Assembly (NCBI RefSeq): GCF_022229005.1
Contig: NZ_JAKKFD010000003.1
Location: forward strand, 124,001 to 188,000
Direction of reading: 5' to 3'
DNA length: 64,000 nt
Origin: Micromonospora trifolii
Lineage (GTDB): Bacteria; Actinomycetota; Actinomycetes; Mycobacteriales; Micromonosporaceae
A program made the translations under genes and the position numbers. Below, piece after piece: positions 51,952 to 60,913 of the stretch (the first letter of the stretch is position 1; the number at the start of each line of letters is the position of its first letter). Below the pieces are notes generated by a model. That model saw nothing but the letters and a program-made list of their open reading frames with translations. It had not been told where the DNA came from and ran no database searches.

Positions 51952-53166
51952 GTGAACGAGCTGGCAAGGACACGTCTCCCCGACAGGACCGGAACACCGA
52001 GGGGGCGATCCGCGACCACGACGGGGTACCGGGTGCTCGCCACCGCTCGCGTGTTCGAGCCGGGTTTTCGTGGCGGCGGGCCGATCCGGTCCCTGCGGTT
52101 CATCCTCGACACCCTGCCGGACGACCTTGACGTCACACTGGTCACCGGAGACCGGGACCTCTCCTCGACCGCACCCTACCCGGGCCTGTCCGGACGACTG
52201 GTACGCCGCGACGACCGCTGCGGTGTCTTCTACCTCGGCCCGTTCGCGCTGCGGCACTGGGTCCGCCTGGCGCGGCACATCAGGTCCCGCCCGCTCGACC
52301 TGATGTACGTCAACAGCCTCTGGTCGCTCTTCTCGGTGCTGCCGATCCTGGCGGTGGCGCTGCGACTGGTGCGTGTCCGCGCCATCATGCTGGCCCCGCG
52401 CGGCGAGCTCTCACCCGGCGCGCTCGCCATCAAGGCACGCAAGAAGCGGCTCTTCCTGGCGGTCTGGGCCCCGCTCCTGCGTCGGCTCGACGTGCGGTGG
52501 CAGGCGTGCAGCCGGCTGGAGGAGCACCAGATCCGCGCCACCATGCCATGGGCGCAGATCATGGTGAACGGCAACGAGTGCCCGATCCCTGAGCAGCCGG
52601 CGCCCCGGGCCGTCGCGCACGGCGGGCCGCCGCGGTTGGTGTTCGTCGGCCGGATCTCCCCGATGAAGAACCTCACCAGGGCGTTGGAGGCGGTCGCCGG
52701 CACCACGCACCCGCTCGAGTTCGACATCTACGGTCCGCGGGAGGACGAGCAGTACTGGGCGCGCTGCCGACGTCTCATCGACGCGATGCCCGACCATGTC
52801 CGGGTCCGCTACCTCGGGGAACTTCCGGCGGACGAGGTGATGGAGACCTTCAGCCGATACGACGCCTTCCTCTTCCCCACGCTGGGCGAGAACTACGGGC
52901 ACGTCATCCTGGAGAGCCTCGCGTCCGGCTGCCCGGTGGTCTGCTCCGACGCGACGCCGTTCAGCGAGTTGATCGCCACGGGCGGGGGAGCGGTGGTCCG
53001 ACCGGCCACGGCGGCAGCGCTGAGCGAGGCCCTCGACCGGCTGGCCGACCGGTCCGCCGGGGAGCGCGCCGAGGCGAAGGAGACCGCGGGCCGGCGGTAC
53101 CGGCTCTGGCGACAGCAGCTCCGGGAACTCAACGTGCTGGACCATGCCCGACGGTTCTGCGCCTGA
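51952..53166 (+). CDS. family 4 glycosyltransferase (paralogue B)
   Basis: A 404-residue GT4-like transferase and close paralogue of the one at 48724. It has LATARVFEPGFRGGGPIRSL, YVNSLWSLFSVLPIL, APRGELSPGAL, FVGRISPMKNLTRAL, YLGELPADEVM and YDAFLFPTLGENYGHVILESLASG. The GTG at 51952 is preceded by GGAAGGTGAG. The two genes probably arose by duplication and now handle neighbouring linkages in one repeat unit. It is not followed closely by another gene, but the acyltransferase gene at 53283 is on the same strand. Confidence 0.85.
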   Translation: MNELARTRLPDRTGTPRGRSATTTGYRVLATARVFEPGFRGGGPIRSLRFILDTLPDDLDVTLVTGDRDLSSTAPYPGLSGRLVRRDDRCGVFYLGPFALRHWVRLARHIRSRPLDLMYVNSLWSLFSVLPILAVALRLVRVRAIMLAPRGELSPGALAIKARKKRLFLAVWAPLLRRLDVRWQACSRLEEHQIRATMPWAQIMVNGNECPIPEQPAPRAVAHGGPPRLVFVGRISPMKNLTRALEAVAGTTHPLEFDIYGPREDEQYWARCRRLIDAMPDHVRVRYLGELPADEVMETFSRYDAFLFPTLGENYGHVILESLASGCPVVCSDATPFSELIATGGGAVVRPATAAALSEALDRLADRSAGERAEAKETAGRRYRLWRQQLRELNVLDHARRFCA

Positions 53167-53282
53167 TCCGGCTCGCCGCGAGCGCGTCACTCGGGCTGGA
53201 ACTGCGTCGTTGCAATGGCGGGCCCGCGTGGGCGGGTCCGCCGCCCGCCACCCCGGTAGGCCCCGATGAGCGAGGACAGCAC

Positions 53283-53822
53283 GTGCCCAGTCGCGTTCGT
53301 ACGATGGTCCGGCGAGTCCAGGACCACCTGGCCGCCACCCGTGACCCCGAGGCGTTCGCGCGGTCCCTGGGGGTGAAGCTGACCGGACGGGTCAGGTTCT
53401 ACGGGATCAGCCGGGCGATGTTCGGCTCGGAGCCGTGGCTGATCACCATCGGGAACAACGTCTACATCACCTCCGAGGTGCAGTTCGTCACCCACGACGG
53501 TGGCACGCTGATCCTGCGCAAGGACCACCCCGACCTGGACTGGACCGCCCCGATCACGATCGGCGACGACGTCTACATCGGTATGCGGTCGATGATCCTG
53601 GCCGGCGTCTCCATCGGAAACCGGTGCGTCATCGGGGCGGGCTCGATCGTCACGCGCGACATCCCGGACAACACGGTGGCGGCCGGTGTTCCGGCGCGAC
53701 CGCTGCGGACCACCGACGAGTACCTCGAACGGTTGCAGGCCAAGTCGCTGGGCATCGGGCACCTTCCCGTTCCGGAGAAGCACGAGGCGATGAAGAGGAT
53801 CTACGGGGTGACCACCGTCTGA
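53283..53822 (+). CDS. hexapeptide-repeat O-acyltransferase
   Basis: A 179-residue acyltransferase of the CatB/maltose-acetyltransferase group. The beta-helix begins at ITIGNNVYITSEVQFVTHDGG, with the catalytic-type His in VTHDGG, and continues through ITIGDDVYIGMRSMILAGVSIGNRCVIGAGSIVTRDIPDN to GVPARPL. A helical C-terminus follows. Such enzymes O-acetylate surface sugars in the cytoplasm, using acetyl-CoA. The GTG at 53283 has GAGCGAGGAC upstream. It converges on the unknown 675-residue gene with a 27-bp gap. Confidence 0.82.
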   Translation: MPSRVRTMVRRVQDHLAATRDPEAFARSLGVKLTGRVRFYGISRAMFGSEPWLITIGNNVYITSEVQFVTHDGGTLILRKDHPDLDWTAPITIGDDVYIGMRSMILAGVSIGNRCVIGAGSIVTRDIPDNTVAAGVPARPLRTTDEYLERLQAKSLGIGHLPVPEKHEAMKRIYGVTTV

Positions 53823-53849
53823 CCCCACACGCCGGCCGCGACCGCCCGC

Positions 53850-55877
53850 TCAGGCCCGTCGGTACGCGACCCGTGGTGGCGGCAGTTGGTGCACGCCGGC
53901 GATGGTGATCGCCGCCAACGCGCCGGTCGTCCCGGTCACCTCGTAACCGAACCGGTCCCCGGTCATCGCCGCGGAACTGGTGCCGAGGTTGAGGGTGGTG
54001 GCGCCGCCGGCGCTGCTGGCCCGCAACGTGGGCGGGGTGACGCCGCTGCTCTGCCAGGCGTGCCCGTACCAGTGCCAGCCGGCGGGCAGCACCACGGGGA
54101 CGGCCAACACCGACTCCTGGACACCCACTGCCGTGACGTCGACGCTGCCGAAGTCGGCGATCGGGCCGAGGACGGCGGGACGACCGGTCGTCGGGTCGTG
54201 GGCGTACACGCCGTGCCGCACCACCCCGGTGCCCGCCACTGTGACCTCGACGCACGCCCGGTCGACCGGAGTGGGCTCCGCCAGGTACACCGGGTGCAGC
54301 AGCAGCGACTGGTAGGTGCCGGTGTAGGTGACCTGCTGGGTCGGGCCGGCGAGGAGGAGGAAGTAACTGCCGCGCGGGCAGGTCGCCCCGGGTAGCGGCC
54401 CCACCCGCGCCTTGCCGGGCTCCGCGCGCCACATGCCGTACCCGGTGGGGACAGGCATGCCGTACGAGATCCCGCCTGCGGCGACCCGGTCCGGCACTGT
54501 GAGGTTCGTCGGGCCGGCCGGGACCAGCAGCCGGTGGAACAGCTCCGGCGCCGCCATCTGGGTCTGGGCGACGGCGTCGACCCGTTCGATCATCACGAAG
54601 TCGTCTGTGGAGTCCGACACCACGATCTCGGTGGCCGCCGAGGGCGGCGCCAGGTAGCGGCGGTAGGCGGTGCCGGTCACCGACTCGCCGGCCTCGAGGG
54701 TGCGGCCCCACACCAACTGGGGGTAGTTCTTCCTCAGGCTGGAGGTGATGAACCAGCTCTTCGCGGTGGTGTGCCCGGATCGGATCTCGGGCATCCCGTC
54801 GGCGACCGGCAGCAACCCGACGGCGATGCCCCACTGCTGGACCTGGCCGCTGTTCAACACCCACTGGGTCATGCTGCTCGCCGGCATCAGCGGGTTCGTG
54901 AGGGTCGCCGGGGTGAAGTCGGTGAGGGCGGGCAACGTGTCGATGTTCGCCCACCCCGACCAGTTCAGGCCGCCGGCCGTGCCCACGTTCGGCATGAACT
55001 GCCGACGGGTGCCTCCGGCCACCGGGGTCAGCGGATGGCACTGGGTCACCCCGGCGTTCACTGTGAACCGCTCCAGCGCGGCCACCGTCTGTCCGACCAG
55101 CAGACCGCCCTGCGACCAGCGGTAGACGTTCGAGATGCGGCACAGGGACGGTATCCGCGACATGATCGTGGCGATGGGCGTGCCGATGTTCGTCCGGGCG
55201 GTATCGATCATCCCCTGGTAGGACGGGATCAGGTACGACTCCCGGATCGTCAGCTCCTGCCCGGTGAACCGGCCGTCGGGCACCGGTCGTCCGTCGAGTT
55301 CGACAGTCACCGTGTGGGAGTGGGTGGCCGGGCGGATCTGCACGTCGGGAGTCAGACCCGTGATCGGCACTGTGGTCGTGTGGGTCGCCCCGGAGAGGTG
55401 GGTGAGGGGCGCTGCCGGCTTGACCCGGGCGCCCTGCGCGATGCCGTCGATGATCGTGTACGGGTTGCCGAAGAGCAGGCTGTCCGCGTTGGTGATGGCC
55501 AGCAGGGTGAAGGTGCGTGTCCCGTCGGTCCACTGCGAGCCCACGTCGACTGTCGTCTTGCCGTGGTTGGTGACGACGATCTGGTTGCCGACGTTGTAGC
55601 CGTGGTTGCCGCCGACGTACGACCAGCCGGTGTTGATCGGGCAGTTGTCGTCGGACGTGTCGTGGATCTTCGTCCCGACGGCGGACATCACCGGCCACAC
55701 CTGGGCGTCGGTGGCGGTCGAGGGCACCAGCGTGACCTGGGGGAGACCGGAGTGCCACATGCCGACCATCGCCTCGGCGTACGCGAGGTTGGCCGGCATG
55801 ACCAGGTCCCGGGTGCTGTCGAAGCGCGACCGGACGGACATCAGGGCGTTGGACCGGTAGACGATCAGCTCGGGCAT
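53850..55877 (-). CDS. large protein of unknown family, phage-tail-like C-terminus
   Basis: A 675-residue protein that I do not recognise as a named family. The ATG at 55877 has GGAGGTG upstream and no signal peptide or membrane segment follows. The first 200 residues include WSYVGGNHGYNVG and VVTNHGKTTVDVGSQWTDG, a GGNHG-type motif. The middle is beta-rich, with aromatic and Gly/Thr stretches. The last 100 residues (VLPAGWHWYGHAWQSSGVTPPTLRAS... to the end) resemble C-terminal domains of actinophage tail or fibre proteins. Possible roles are glycan binding, glycan cleavage, or a relic of a phage gene. It is monocistronic between acyltransferase and epimerase genes. Confidence 0.65.
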   Translation of the reverse strand: MPELIVYRSNALMSVRSRFDSTRDLVMPANLAYAEAMVGMWHSGLPQVTLVPSTATDAQVWPVMSAVGTKIHDTSDDNCPINTGWSYVGGNHGYNVGNQIVVTNHGKTTVDVGSQWTDGTRTFTLLAITNADSLLFGNPYTIIDGIAQGARVKPAAPLTHLSGATHTTTVPITGLTPDVQIRPATHSHTVTVELDGRPVPDGRFTGQELTIRESYLIPSYQGMIDTARTNIGTPIATIMSRIPSLCRISNVYRWSQGGLLVGQTVAALERFTVNAGVTQCHPLTPVAGGTRRQFMPNVGTAGGLNWSGWANIDTLPALTDFTPATLTNPLMPASSMTQWVLNSGQVQQWGIAVGLLPVADGMPEIRSGHTTAKSWFITSSLRKNYPQLVWGRTLEAGESVTGTAYRRYLAPPSAATEIVVSDSTDDFVMIERVDAVAQTQMAAPELFHRLLVPAGPTNLTVPDRVAAGGISYGMPVPTGYGMWRAEPGKARVGPLPGATCPRGSYFLLLAGPTQQVTYTGTYQSLLLHPVYLAEPTPVDRACVEVTVAGTGVVRHGVYAHDPTTGRPAVLGPIADFGSVDVTAVGVQESVLAVPVVLPAGWHWYGHAWQSSGVTPPTLRASSAGGATTLNLGTSSAAMTGDRFGYEVTGTTGALAAITIAGVHQLPPPRVAYRRA

Positions 55878-56046
55878 TGTCGGCACCTCCACCGTGAACG
55901 CACTGACGACGACCTCACTGTGCGCCGTCGGAGCAAGGGGGCCGTTTTCCCGGTCAGCACCCGGACAGGGTGAATTTGCCGCCGTCGCCGTCACGCGGCC
56001 CGTGTTCAGTCGATGAACAGGTGTTCTGGCGTATACGGGGGGTTTC

Positions 56047-57012
56047 ATGCGCATTCTGATCACCGGCGGAGCCGGTTTCATCGGGTCCAACCTGGCCCGC
56101 GCCGCGATGGTCGATCCCACAGTCGGTGGGGTCACCGTCCTCGACGACCTCTCGGTCGGGCTGCGGGCCAACCTCGACGGCCTGGACGTCGAGCTGATCG
56201 AGGGTTCGATCCTGGACGAGGCCGCCCTGGACGTCGCGATGGCGGGCTGCGAGGCGGTGGTCCACCTGGCCGCGCTGCCCAGCGTCCCCCGCTCGCTGAG
56301 CGACCCGTTGGCCTCCCACCACGCGAACGCGACAGGCACGCTGATGGTGTTGGAGGCCGCCCGGCGACACCGGGTCGGGCACGTCCTCGTCGCCTCCTCC
56401 TCGTCGGTGTACGGCATGAACCCGGCGCTGCCCAAGACCGAGCTGACCTGGACCCGCCCGATGAGCCCGTACGCGGCCAGCAAGCTCGCCACCGAGGCGT
56501 ACGCCCTGGCCCACCAGGCGTCGTTCGGGCTGCCGACGATGGCCTTCCGCTTCTTCAACGTGTTCGGCCCGGGCCAGCGGCACGACCACGCGTACGCGGC
56601 AGTGATTCCCCGCTTCGTGCACGCCGCCCTGCGCGACGAGCCCGCCGTGGTGCACGGCGACGGGACCCAGTCGCGCGACTTCACCTACGTCGGTACGGTC
56701 TGCGACGTCATCCTCGACGCGGTCCGCCGCCGGGTGCACCACCCCCATCCGGTGAACCTAGCCTTCGGCGCCCGGGCCAGCCTGTTGCGGGTCCTCGACG
56801 AGCTTGAGTGGTTGTGCGGCAGGCCGATCGCCCGCGAGTACGCGCCGCCGCGGACCGGCGACGTCGCGCACTCCCTGGCCGACAACGCCACGCTGCGGCA
56901 GCTGTTCCCGAACGTCGCACCGGTCGCCCGTGCGGAGGGCCTACGCGCGACAGTCGAGTGGATGGCCGGTCGGTTGGACGCCGAGCGTGCCGTAGCCGCC
57001 GTGCCTCGGTGA
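56047..57012 (+). CDS. NAD-dependent nucleotide-sugar epimerase (GalE/WbpP-like)
   Basis: A 321-residue extended SDR. MRILITGGAGFIGSNLA, VVHLAALPSVPRS, ASSSSVYG, SPYAASKLATEAYA (Tyr and Lys of the active site) and FFNVFGPGQR are all present. The family inverts C4 of UDP-sugars such as UDP-Glc/Gal or UDP-GlcNAc/GalNAc, or acts as a dehydratase; the ASVPRS-like loop favours the WbpP/GalE epimerase group. It opens a plus-strand operon with the flippase and two glycosyltransferases, all joined by 4-bp overlaps. Upstream, GGGGGG precedes the ATG. Confidence 0.85.
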   Translation: MRILITGGAGFIGSNLARAAMVDPTVGGVTVLDDLSVGLRANLDGLDVELIEGSILDEAALDVAMAGCEAVVHLAALPSVPRSLSDPLASHHANATGTLMVLEAARRHRVGHVLVASSSSVYGMNPALPKTELTWTRPMSPYAASKLATEAYALAHQASFGLPTMAFRFFNVFGPGQRHDHAYAAVIPRFVHAALRDEPAVVHGDGTQSRDFTYVGTVCDVILDAVRRRVHHPHPVNLAFGARASLLRVLDELEWLCGRPIAREYAPPRTGDVAHSLADNATLRQLFPNVAPVARAEGLRATVEWMAGRLDAERAVAAVPR

Positions 57013-58439
57013 CCCCCCGGGCAGCGAGTCGGGCCGTACCGGAGCCGGTGGCCCCGGTGGCGGCGGTGCAGGCCGACGCGCCACCCGCCGGCACCACTGT
57101 CGCGCCCGGCGCGCCGACCCCTGCGGCGTCGAGGGATCGGGATCGCACGGTCACCGTGGGCATCGCCGCCGCGATGGTGGCGAAGGGTATCGGCCTGGCC
57201 GCCCCCCTGGTCATCACCCCGGCCTGCTTCCGGTTCCTCGGCGACCAGCGGTACGGCCTGTGGATGGCTGTCACCGCCCTCACCGGGATGGCGTGGTTCG
57301 CCGATCTGGGGCTGGGCAACGGGCTGCTCACCCGGCTCAGTCACCTGGCCGACGACCCCCGGCAACAGGCCCGGGAGGTCTCCAGCGCGTTCGCCACCCT
57401 CGGCGTGGTCGCGGTGGCGCTGCTGGCGGGTCTCGTGCTGGTCGCCCCCGTGGTGCCCTGGGCCGCGCTGTTCAACGTCACTGACCCGGGTGTCGCCGCG
57501 GAGGCGTCCGCCCTGGTCCTGCTCTGCTTCGGCGCCTTCGTGGTCAACATTCCGCTCTCGCTGATCCAGCGCATCCAGTACGCCCGTGGCCAGGTGGTGC
57601 AGAGCAACATCTGGCAGTCGGCGGGGGCGCTGGCGGCCATGGCGGCAGTGCTCGGCGCCATCGCCGCCGGGTGGCAACCACTGGCGGTCATCGCCTGCGC
57701 GGTGCTGGCGGTGCCGGTGACCAACCTGCTCAACTGCGTGACCTACTTCTTGTTGCAGGATCGCGGCCGGCGGCCGGGCCCGAAACTCGTGCACCGGGCC
57801 ACCGCCGTCGGTCTGCTCCGGCTGGGTCTGCGGTTCTTCGCGCTCACCACCATGTCGGCGATCGCGCTGAACGTGGACAGCCCGCTGGTCGCGAACGTCC
57901 TCGGGCCCACCACGGCAGCGCACTACGCGGTGGTGGGGAAGCTGTTCGGCGTCCTCTCGATCTTCGTCGGGTTGGTCGGTATGACGGTCTGGCCGGTCAA
58001 CGGCGCCGCTCTGGCGCGAGGCGAGGTGGCCTGGGTGCGCCGCAACACGCGCCGCATGGTGCTGCTCTACGGGGTGATCGTGGGGGCGGTCGGGGTGCTG
58101 CTGGTCGGCTACGGCCACCGGCTGATCGACCTGTGGGTGGGCGGCATCGATCGCACCGAGATCCCGGTCAGCGTCCTGGTCGGGCTGGCGAGCTGGTCCC
58201 TCCTGATCGCTGTCACCTCTCCGCTGATCCTGGTGCAGAACAGCATCGGGTTGCTCCGGCCGCAGTTCGTCGGCTGGGCCACGTTCCTGCTGCTGGCGAC
58301 CGCGCTCAAGGTCTGGGCACTGCGGCGGTTCGGCCTCGCCGGCCTGCCGGTGGCGGCCAGCGTCGCGTACGTGCTCACCATGTGGCCGGCCGTGCTTGTG
58401 GGATACCGCCGGGCGCTGCGCAGGGGAGAGCCGACGTGA
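57009..58439 (+). CDS. Wzx-like polysaccharide flippase (second copy)
   Basis: A 476-residue membrane protein of the MOP exporter superfamily. After a Pro/Ala-rich N-terminal tail of about 45 residues, 12-14 helices follow, beginning VTVGIAAAMVAKGIGLAAPLVITPACFRFLGDQRYGLWMAVTAL. The QRYGLWM segment is typical of Wzx/RfbX proteins. It should flip undecaprenyl-linked oligosaccharides across the membrane. The GTG at 57009 overlaps the epimerase stop (GTGA), and its stop overlaps the next start. It is not similar in detail to the flippase at 43891. Confidence 0.85.
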   Translation: MTPRAASRAVPEPVAPVAAVQADAPPAGTTVAPGAPTPAASRDRDRTVTVGIAAAMVAKGIGLAAPLVITPACFRFLGDQRYGLWMAVTALTGMAWFADLGLGNGLLTRLSHLADDPRQQAREVSSAFATLGVVAVALLAGLVLVAPVVPWAALFNVTDPGVAAEASALVLLCFGAFVVNIPLSLIQRIQYARGQVVQSNIWQSAGALAAMAAVLGAIAAGWQPLAVIACAVLAVPVTNLLNCVTYFLLQDRGRRPGPKLVHRATAVGLLRLGLRFFALTTMSAIALNVDSPLVANVLGPTTAAHYAVVGKLFGVLSIFVGLVGMTVWPVNGAALARGEVAWVRRNTRRMVLLYGVIVGAVGVLLVGYGHRLIDLWVGGIDRTEIPVSVLVGLASWSLLIAVTSPLILVQNSIGLLRPQFVGWATFLLLATALKVWALRRFGLAGLPVAASVAYVLTMWPAVLVGYRRALRRGEPT

Positions 58440-59623
58440 CCGGACAGTGCCGGGTACTGCGGGTCGTCGGCGAGCTGAACTTCGGCGGCACCGAGATGCG
58501 GACCGCCGAACTGCTGCCCCGGCTCTCCACGGCCGGCGTCCAGGTGCACCTGGTGACGCTCAGCGACCGGATCGGTCCCGGTCCGCTGGCCGGTGTGGTC
58601 AGCCGGCACGGCGGCACCGTCACACCGATCCCGCTGGACCTCCGCTTCGCCACCCGCTTCCTGGGCCTGCTGCGGCGGCTGCGCCCGGACGTGGTGCACG
58701 TCGACTGCGCCAACTTCTCCGGGGTGCTGCTCGCGCTCGCCGCCCTGTGCGGTGTGCCCGTCCGCGTCGCCCACTTCCGGGGGGACGACAACCAGCACCG
58801 CAACCTGCGCCGACGCGTCTACCGCTGGATCTGCAAACGGCTGCTGCGGGTCTCCGCCACCGACATCCTCGGCGTCTCGCCCAGCTCGCTCACCTTCGCC
58901 TACGATCCGCGCTGGCGCGACGACCCGCGCTGCCAGGTGGTCCTCAACGGACTCGACCTGGACCGGCTGCGCCACCCCAGCCCTGACGACCTACGCGAGT
59001 TGATCGGCGCACGCCCGGCCGAACTGGTCTGCGTCAGCGTCGGCCGGGCTTCGCCGGAGAAGCGACGCTGGCTCCTGCCGCCGATCCTCGCCGAGCTGCG
59101 GGCCCGGGGAGTGGAGGCCCACGCCGTCCTCATCGGGCCGGGCGACGACGCCGACGACGAGCGCGTCCGGGTGGCGGCGGCAGCCGCCGGTCTCGCCGAC
59201 CGGGTGCACCTGCTGGGCCCACGCGACGACGTGGGCGGGCTGTTGAGCCAGGCCGACGTGGTGGTCCACCCGTCCTGCCTGGAGGGGCTGCCCGGGGGTG
59301 TGCTGGAGCCCATCGCCCTGGGCGTCGGCACGGTGGCCGCCGACCTGCCGGGGGTGCGCTTCATCGACGAGCACCTGCCCGGCGTGACCATCGTCGACAC
59401 CGACGCCCCGCCGCGGCGGTGGGCGAGCGCGGTGTGCGCGGCGGCGTCGTACACCGAGCAGACCTCGGCCTCGGCGGCGGCGGAGCGGTTCGGGGGGAGC
59501 GTCTTCGCCATCGACACGGCGGCCGCCACCCACCTGACGATCTACCGACGGTGGGCGTCGGGCCGCCCGCACCACCCGGTGCCACCCCGGCCGCCGGCCT
59601 TCTCGACACGGGGAGAGAGATGA
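58436..59623 (+). CDS. family 4 glycosyltransferase
   Basis: A 395-residue GT4 enzyme. LRVVGELNFGGTEMRTAELLPRLS, VVHVDCANFSGVLLALAA, AHFRGDD, VVLNGLDLDRLR, VSVGRASPEKRRWLLPPIL and VVVHPSCLEGLPGGVLEPIALGV (donor-binding glutamates) are in the expected order. It has no membrane helix and acts in the cytoplasm. Start GTG 58436 overlaps the flippase stop and has GGGGAGAG upstream. It adds one sugar of the repeat unit; the linkage is not predictable. Confidence 0.88.
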   Translation: MTGQCRVLRVVGELNFGGTEMRTAELLPRLSTAGVQVHLVTLSDRIGPGPLAGVVSRHGGTVTPIPLDLRFATRFLGLLRRLRPDVVHVDCANFSGVLLALAALCGVPVRVAHFRGDDNQHRNLRRRVYRWICKRLLRVSATDILGVSPSSLTFAYDPRWRDDPRCQVVLNGLDLDRLRHPSPDDLRELIGARPAELVCVSVGRASPEKRRWLLPPILAELRARGVEAHAVLIGPGDDADDERVRVAAAAAGLADRVHLLGPRDDVGGLLSQADVVVHPSCLEGLPGGVLEPIALGVGTVAADLPGVRFIDEHLPGVTIVDTDAPPRRWASAVCAAASYTEQTSASAAAERFGGSVFAIDTAAATHLTIYRRWASGRPHHPVPPRPPAFSTRGER

Positions 59624-60873
59624 ACGATCAGACGACTGTGATCGGCCGGCGACCGCGCCGGGACGCGGGGTCGACCGGGCGGGCCGACCGACCCCGTCCG
59701 CTGCTGGTGGGCGCGTACGCCTTTCCACACGGGGACGCCACCTCCAATCGCCTGTTGCAACTCGCCCGGTCCGCCGCGCCCGACGGCGCGTACACGCTGG
59801 TGGTCAACGACTGGCCCTGCGAGGTGGCCTTCCCGGCCGGGCAGCCCCGCGTGGCCGGCATCGACCTGGTGACCCTGCGAATCCGGGGTCGGCACCACCT
59901 CACCCGCGCGTCGGCCCGACTGGCCCGACCGCTGCGGGTGCTGCGGGCCGTCCGCCGGGTCGGCGTGGGTCGCGGTGAGGTGAGTGTCGTGCTGTTGCCG
60001 ATGGCCCTGCTGACCCTCGGCAACTGGGCGACCCTGCGCCTCGTGCTGCGGTGCCCGGTGGTGGTGGACGCCAGCGAGCGGCACGACCGGCGCCAGTTCC
60101 GCCGCGGCTGGCTCACCCCGTACTTCGTCCGGCACCGCTGGTCGACGTTCCTGGCGACCCGGCTCGTCGGCCGGGCCACGGCGGTCTCCACCACGTTGGC
60201 CGACTACCTGACGGGCCACGGCCTGGACGTGCTGGTGGTGCCGCCGCAGGTGGACTGCGACGAGTTCCGGCCACCGCAGGCACCCCCGATCAGTGACGGC
60301 CTGCGGCTGCTCTACGCCGGCACCCCCGGGCGCAAGGACATGCTCGACGTGATTCTGCGGGGGATCAGCCGGCTCGCCCCGGAGCACCAGCGGCGGGTCA
60401 GCCTCACCATCGCCGGGGTCAGTGCCGCCGACGCCGCCGCCCACTCCGACCTGGACGTCGGGGTGCTGGACGCGGTCTCGGCCGACGTGCGGTTCCTCGG
60501 CCGCGTTCCGCGCGAGACCGTGCTGACCCTGCTGTCGGAGTCGCACTTCTCGATGCTGGTCCGCCCCACCGGCGGGTACGCGGCCAACGGGTTTCCCTCC
60601 AAGGTGCCGGAGAGTCTCGCCGCCGGATGCCCGGTGCTGCTCAACCACACCAGTGACCTCGCCGTCTACGTCCACGACGGGGTCGAGGGATTGGTGCTCG
60701 ACGGCAACGGGCCGGACGATGTCCGGTCGGCGGTCGAGCGGGCGCTGCGGCTGCGCGACGAGGAGTGGACGGCGATGAGCGGGGCGGCCCGGTCGCGGGC
60801 CCGGGAGTCGTTCGACCACCGGGCCTGGCGGGACCGGGTGAGCGCCTTCGTGACGGCGGGCCGGGGCGACTGA
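59620..60873 (+). CDS. GT-B-type glycosyltransferase
   Basis: A 417-residue transferase. PLLVGAYAFPHGDATSNRLLQLAR opens the N-terminal domain, VVVDASERHDRRQFRRG lies in the middle, and LRLLYAGTPGRKDML, FLGRVPRETVLTLLSESHFSMLV and GFPSKVPESLAAGCPVLLNHTSDL form the donor-side domain. It is more distant from the classical GT4 pattern than its neighbour, but the fold signature is clear. The ATG overlaps the preceding stop (ATGA) and has GGGAGAGAG. It is the last gene of the plus-strand operon and converges on the polymerase/ligase gene with a 40-bp gap. Confidence 0.82.
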   Translation: MNDQTTVIGRRPRRDAGSTGRADRPRPLLVGAYAFPHGDATSNRLLQLARSAAPDGAYTLVVNDWPCEVAFPAGQPRVAGIDLVTLRIRGRHHLTRASARLARPLRVLRAVRRVGVGRGEVSVVLLPMALLTLGNWATLRLVLRCPVVVDASERHDRRQFRRGWLTPYFVRHRWSTFLATRLVGRATAVSTTLADYLTGHGLDVLVVPPQVDCDEFRPPQAPPISDGLRLLYAGTPGRKDMLDVILRGISRLAPEHQRRVSLTIAGVSAADAAAHSDLDVGVLDAVSADVRFLGRVPRETVLTLLSESHFSMLVRPTGGYAANGFPSKVPESLAAGCPVLLNHTSDLAVYVHDGVEGLVLDGNGPDDVRSAVERALRLRDEEWTAMSGAARSRARESFDHRAWRDRVSAFVTAGRGD

Positions 60874-60913
60874 GCCCGACACCCGCCGGCCGGGTTCGCG
60901 CGGTGCGCGGGCC

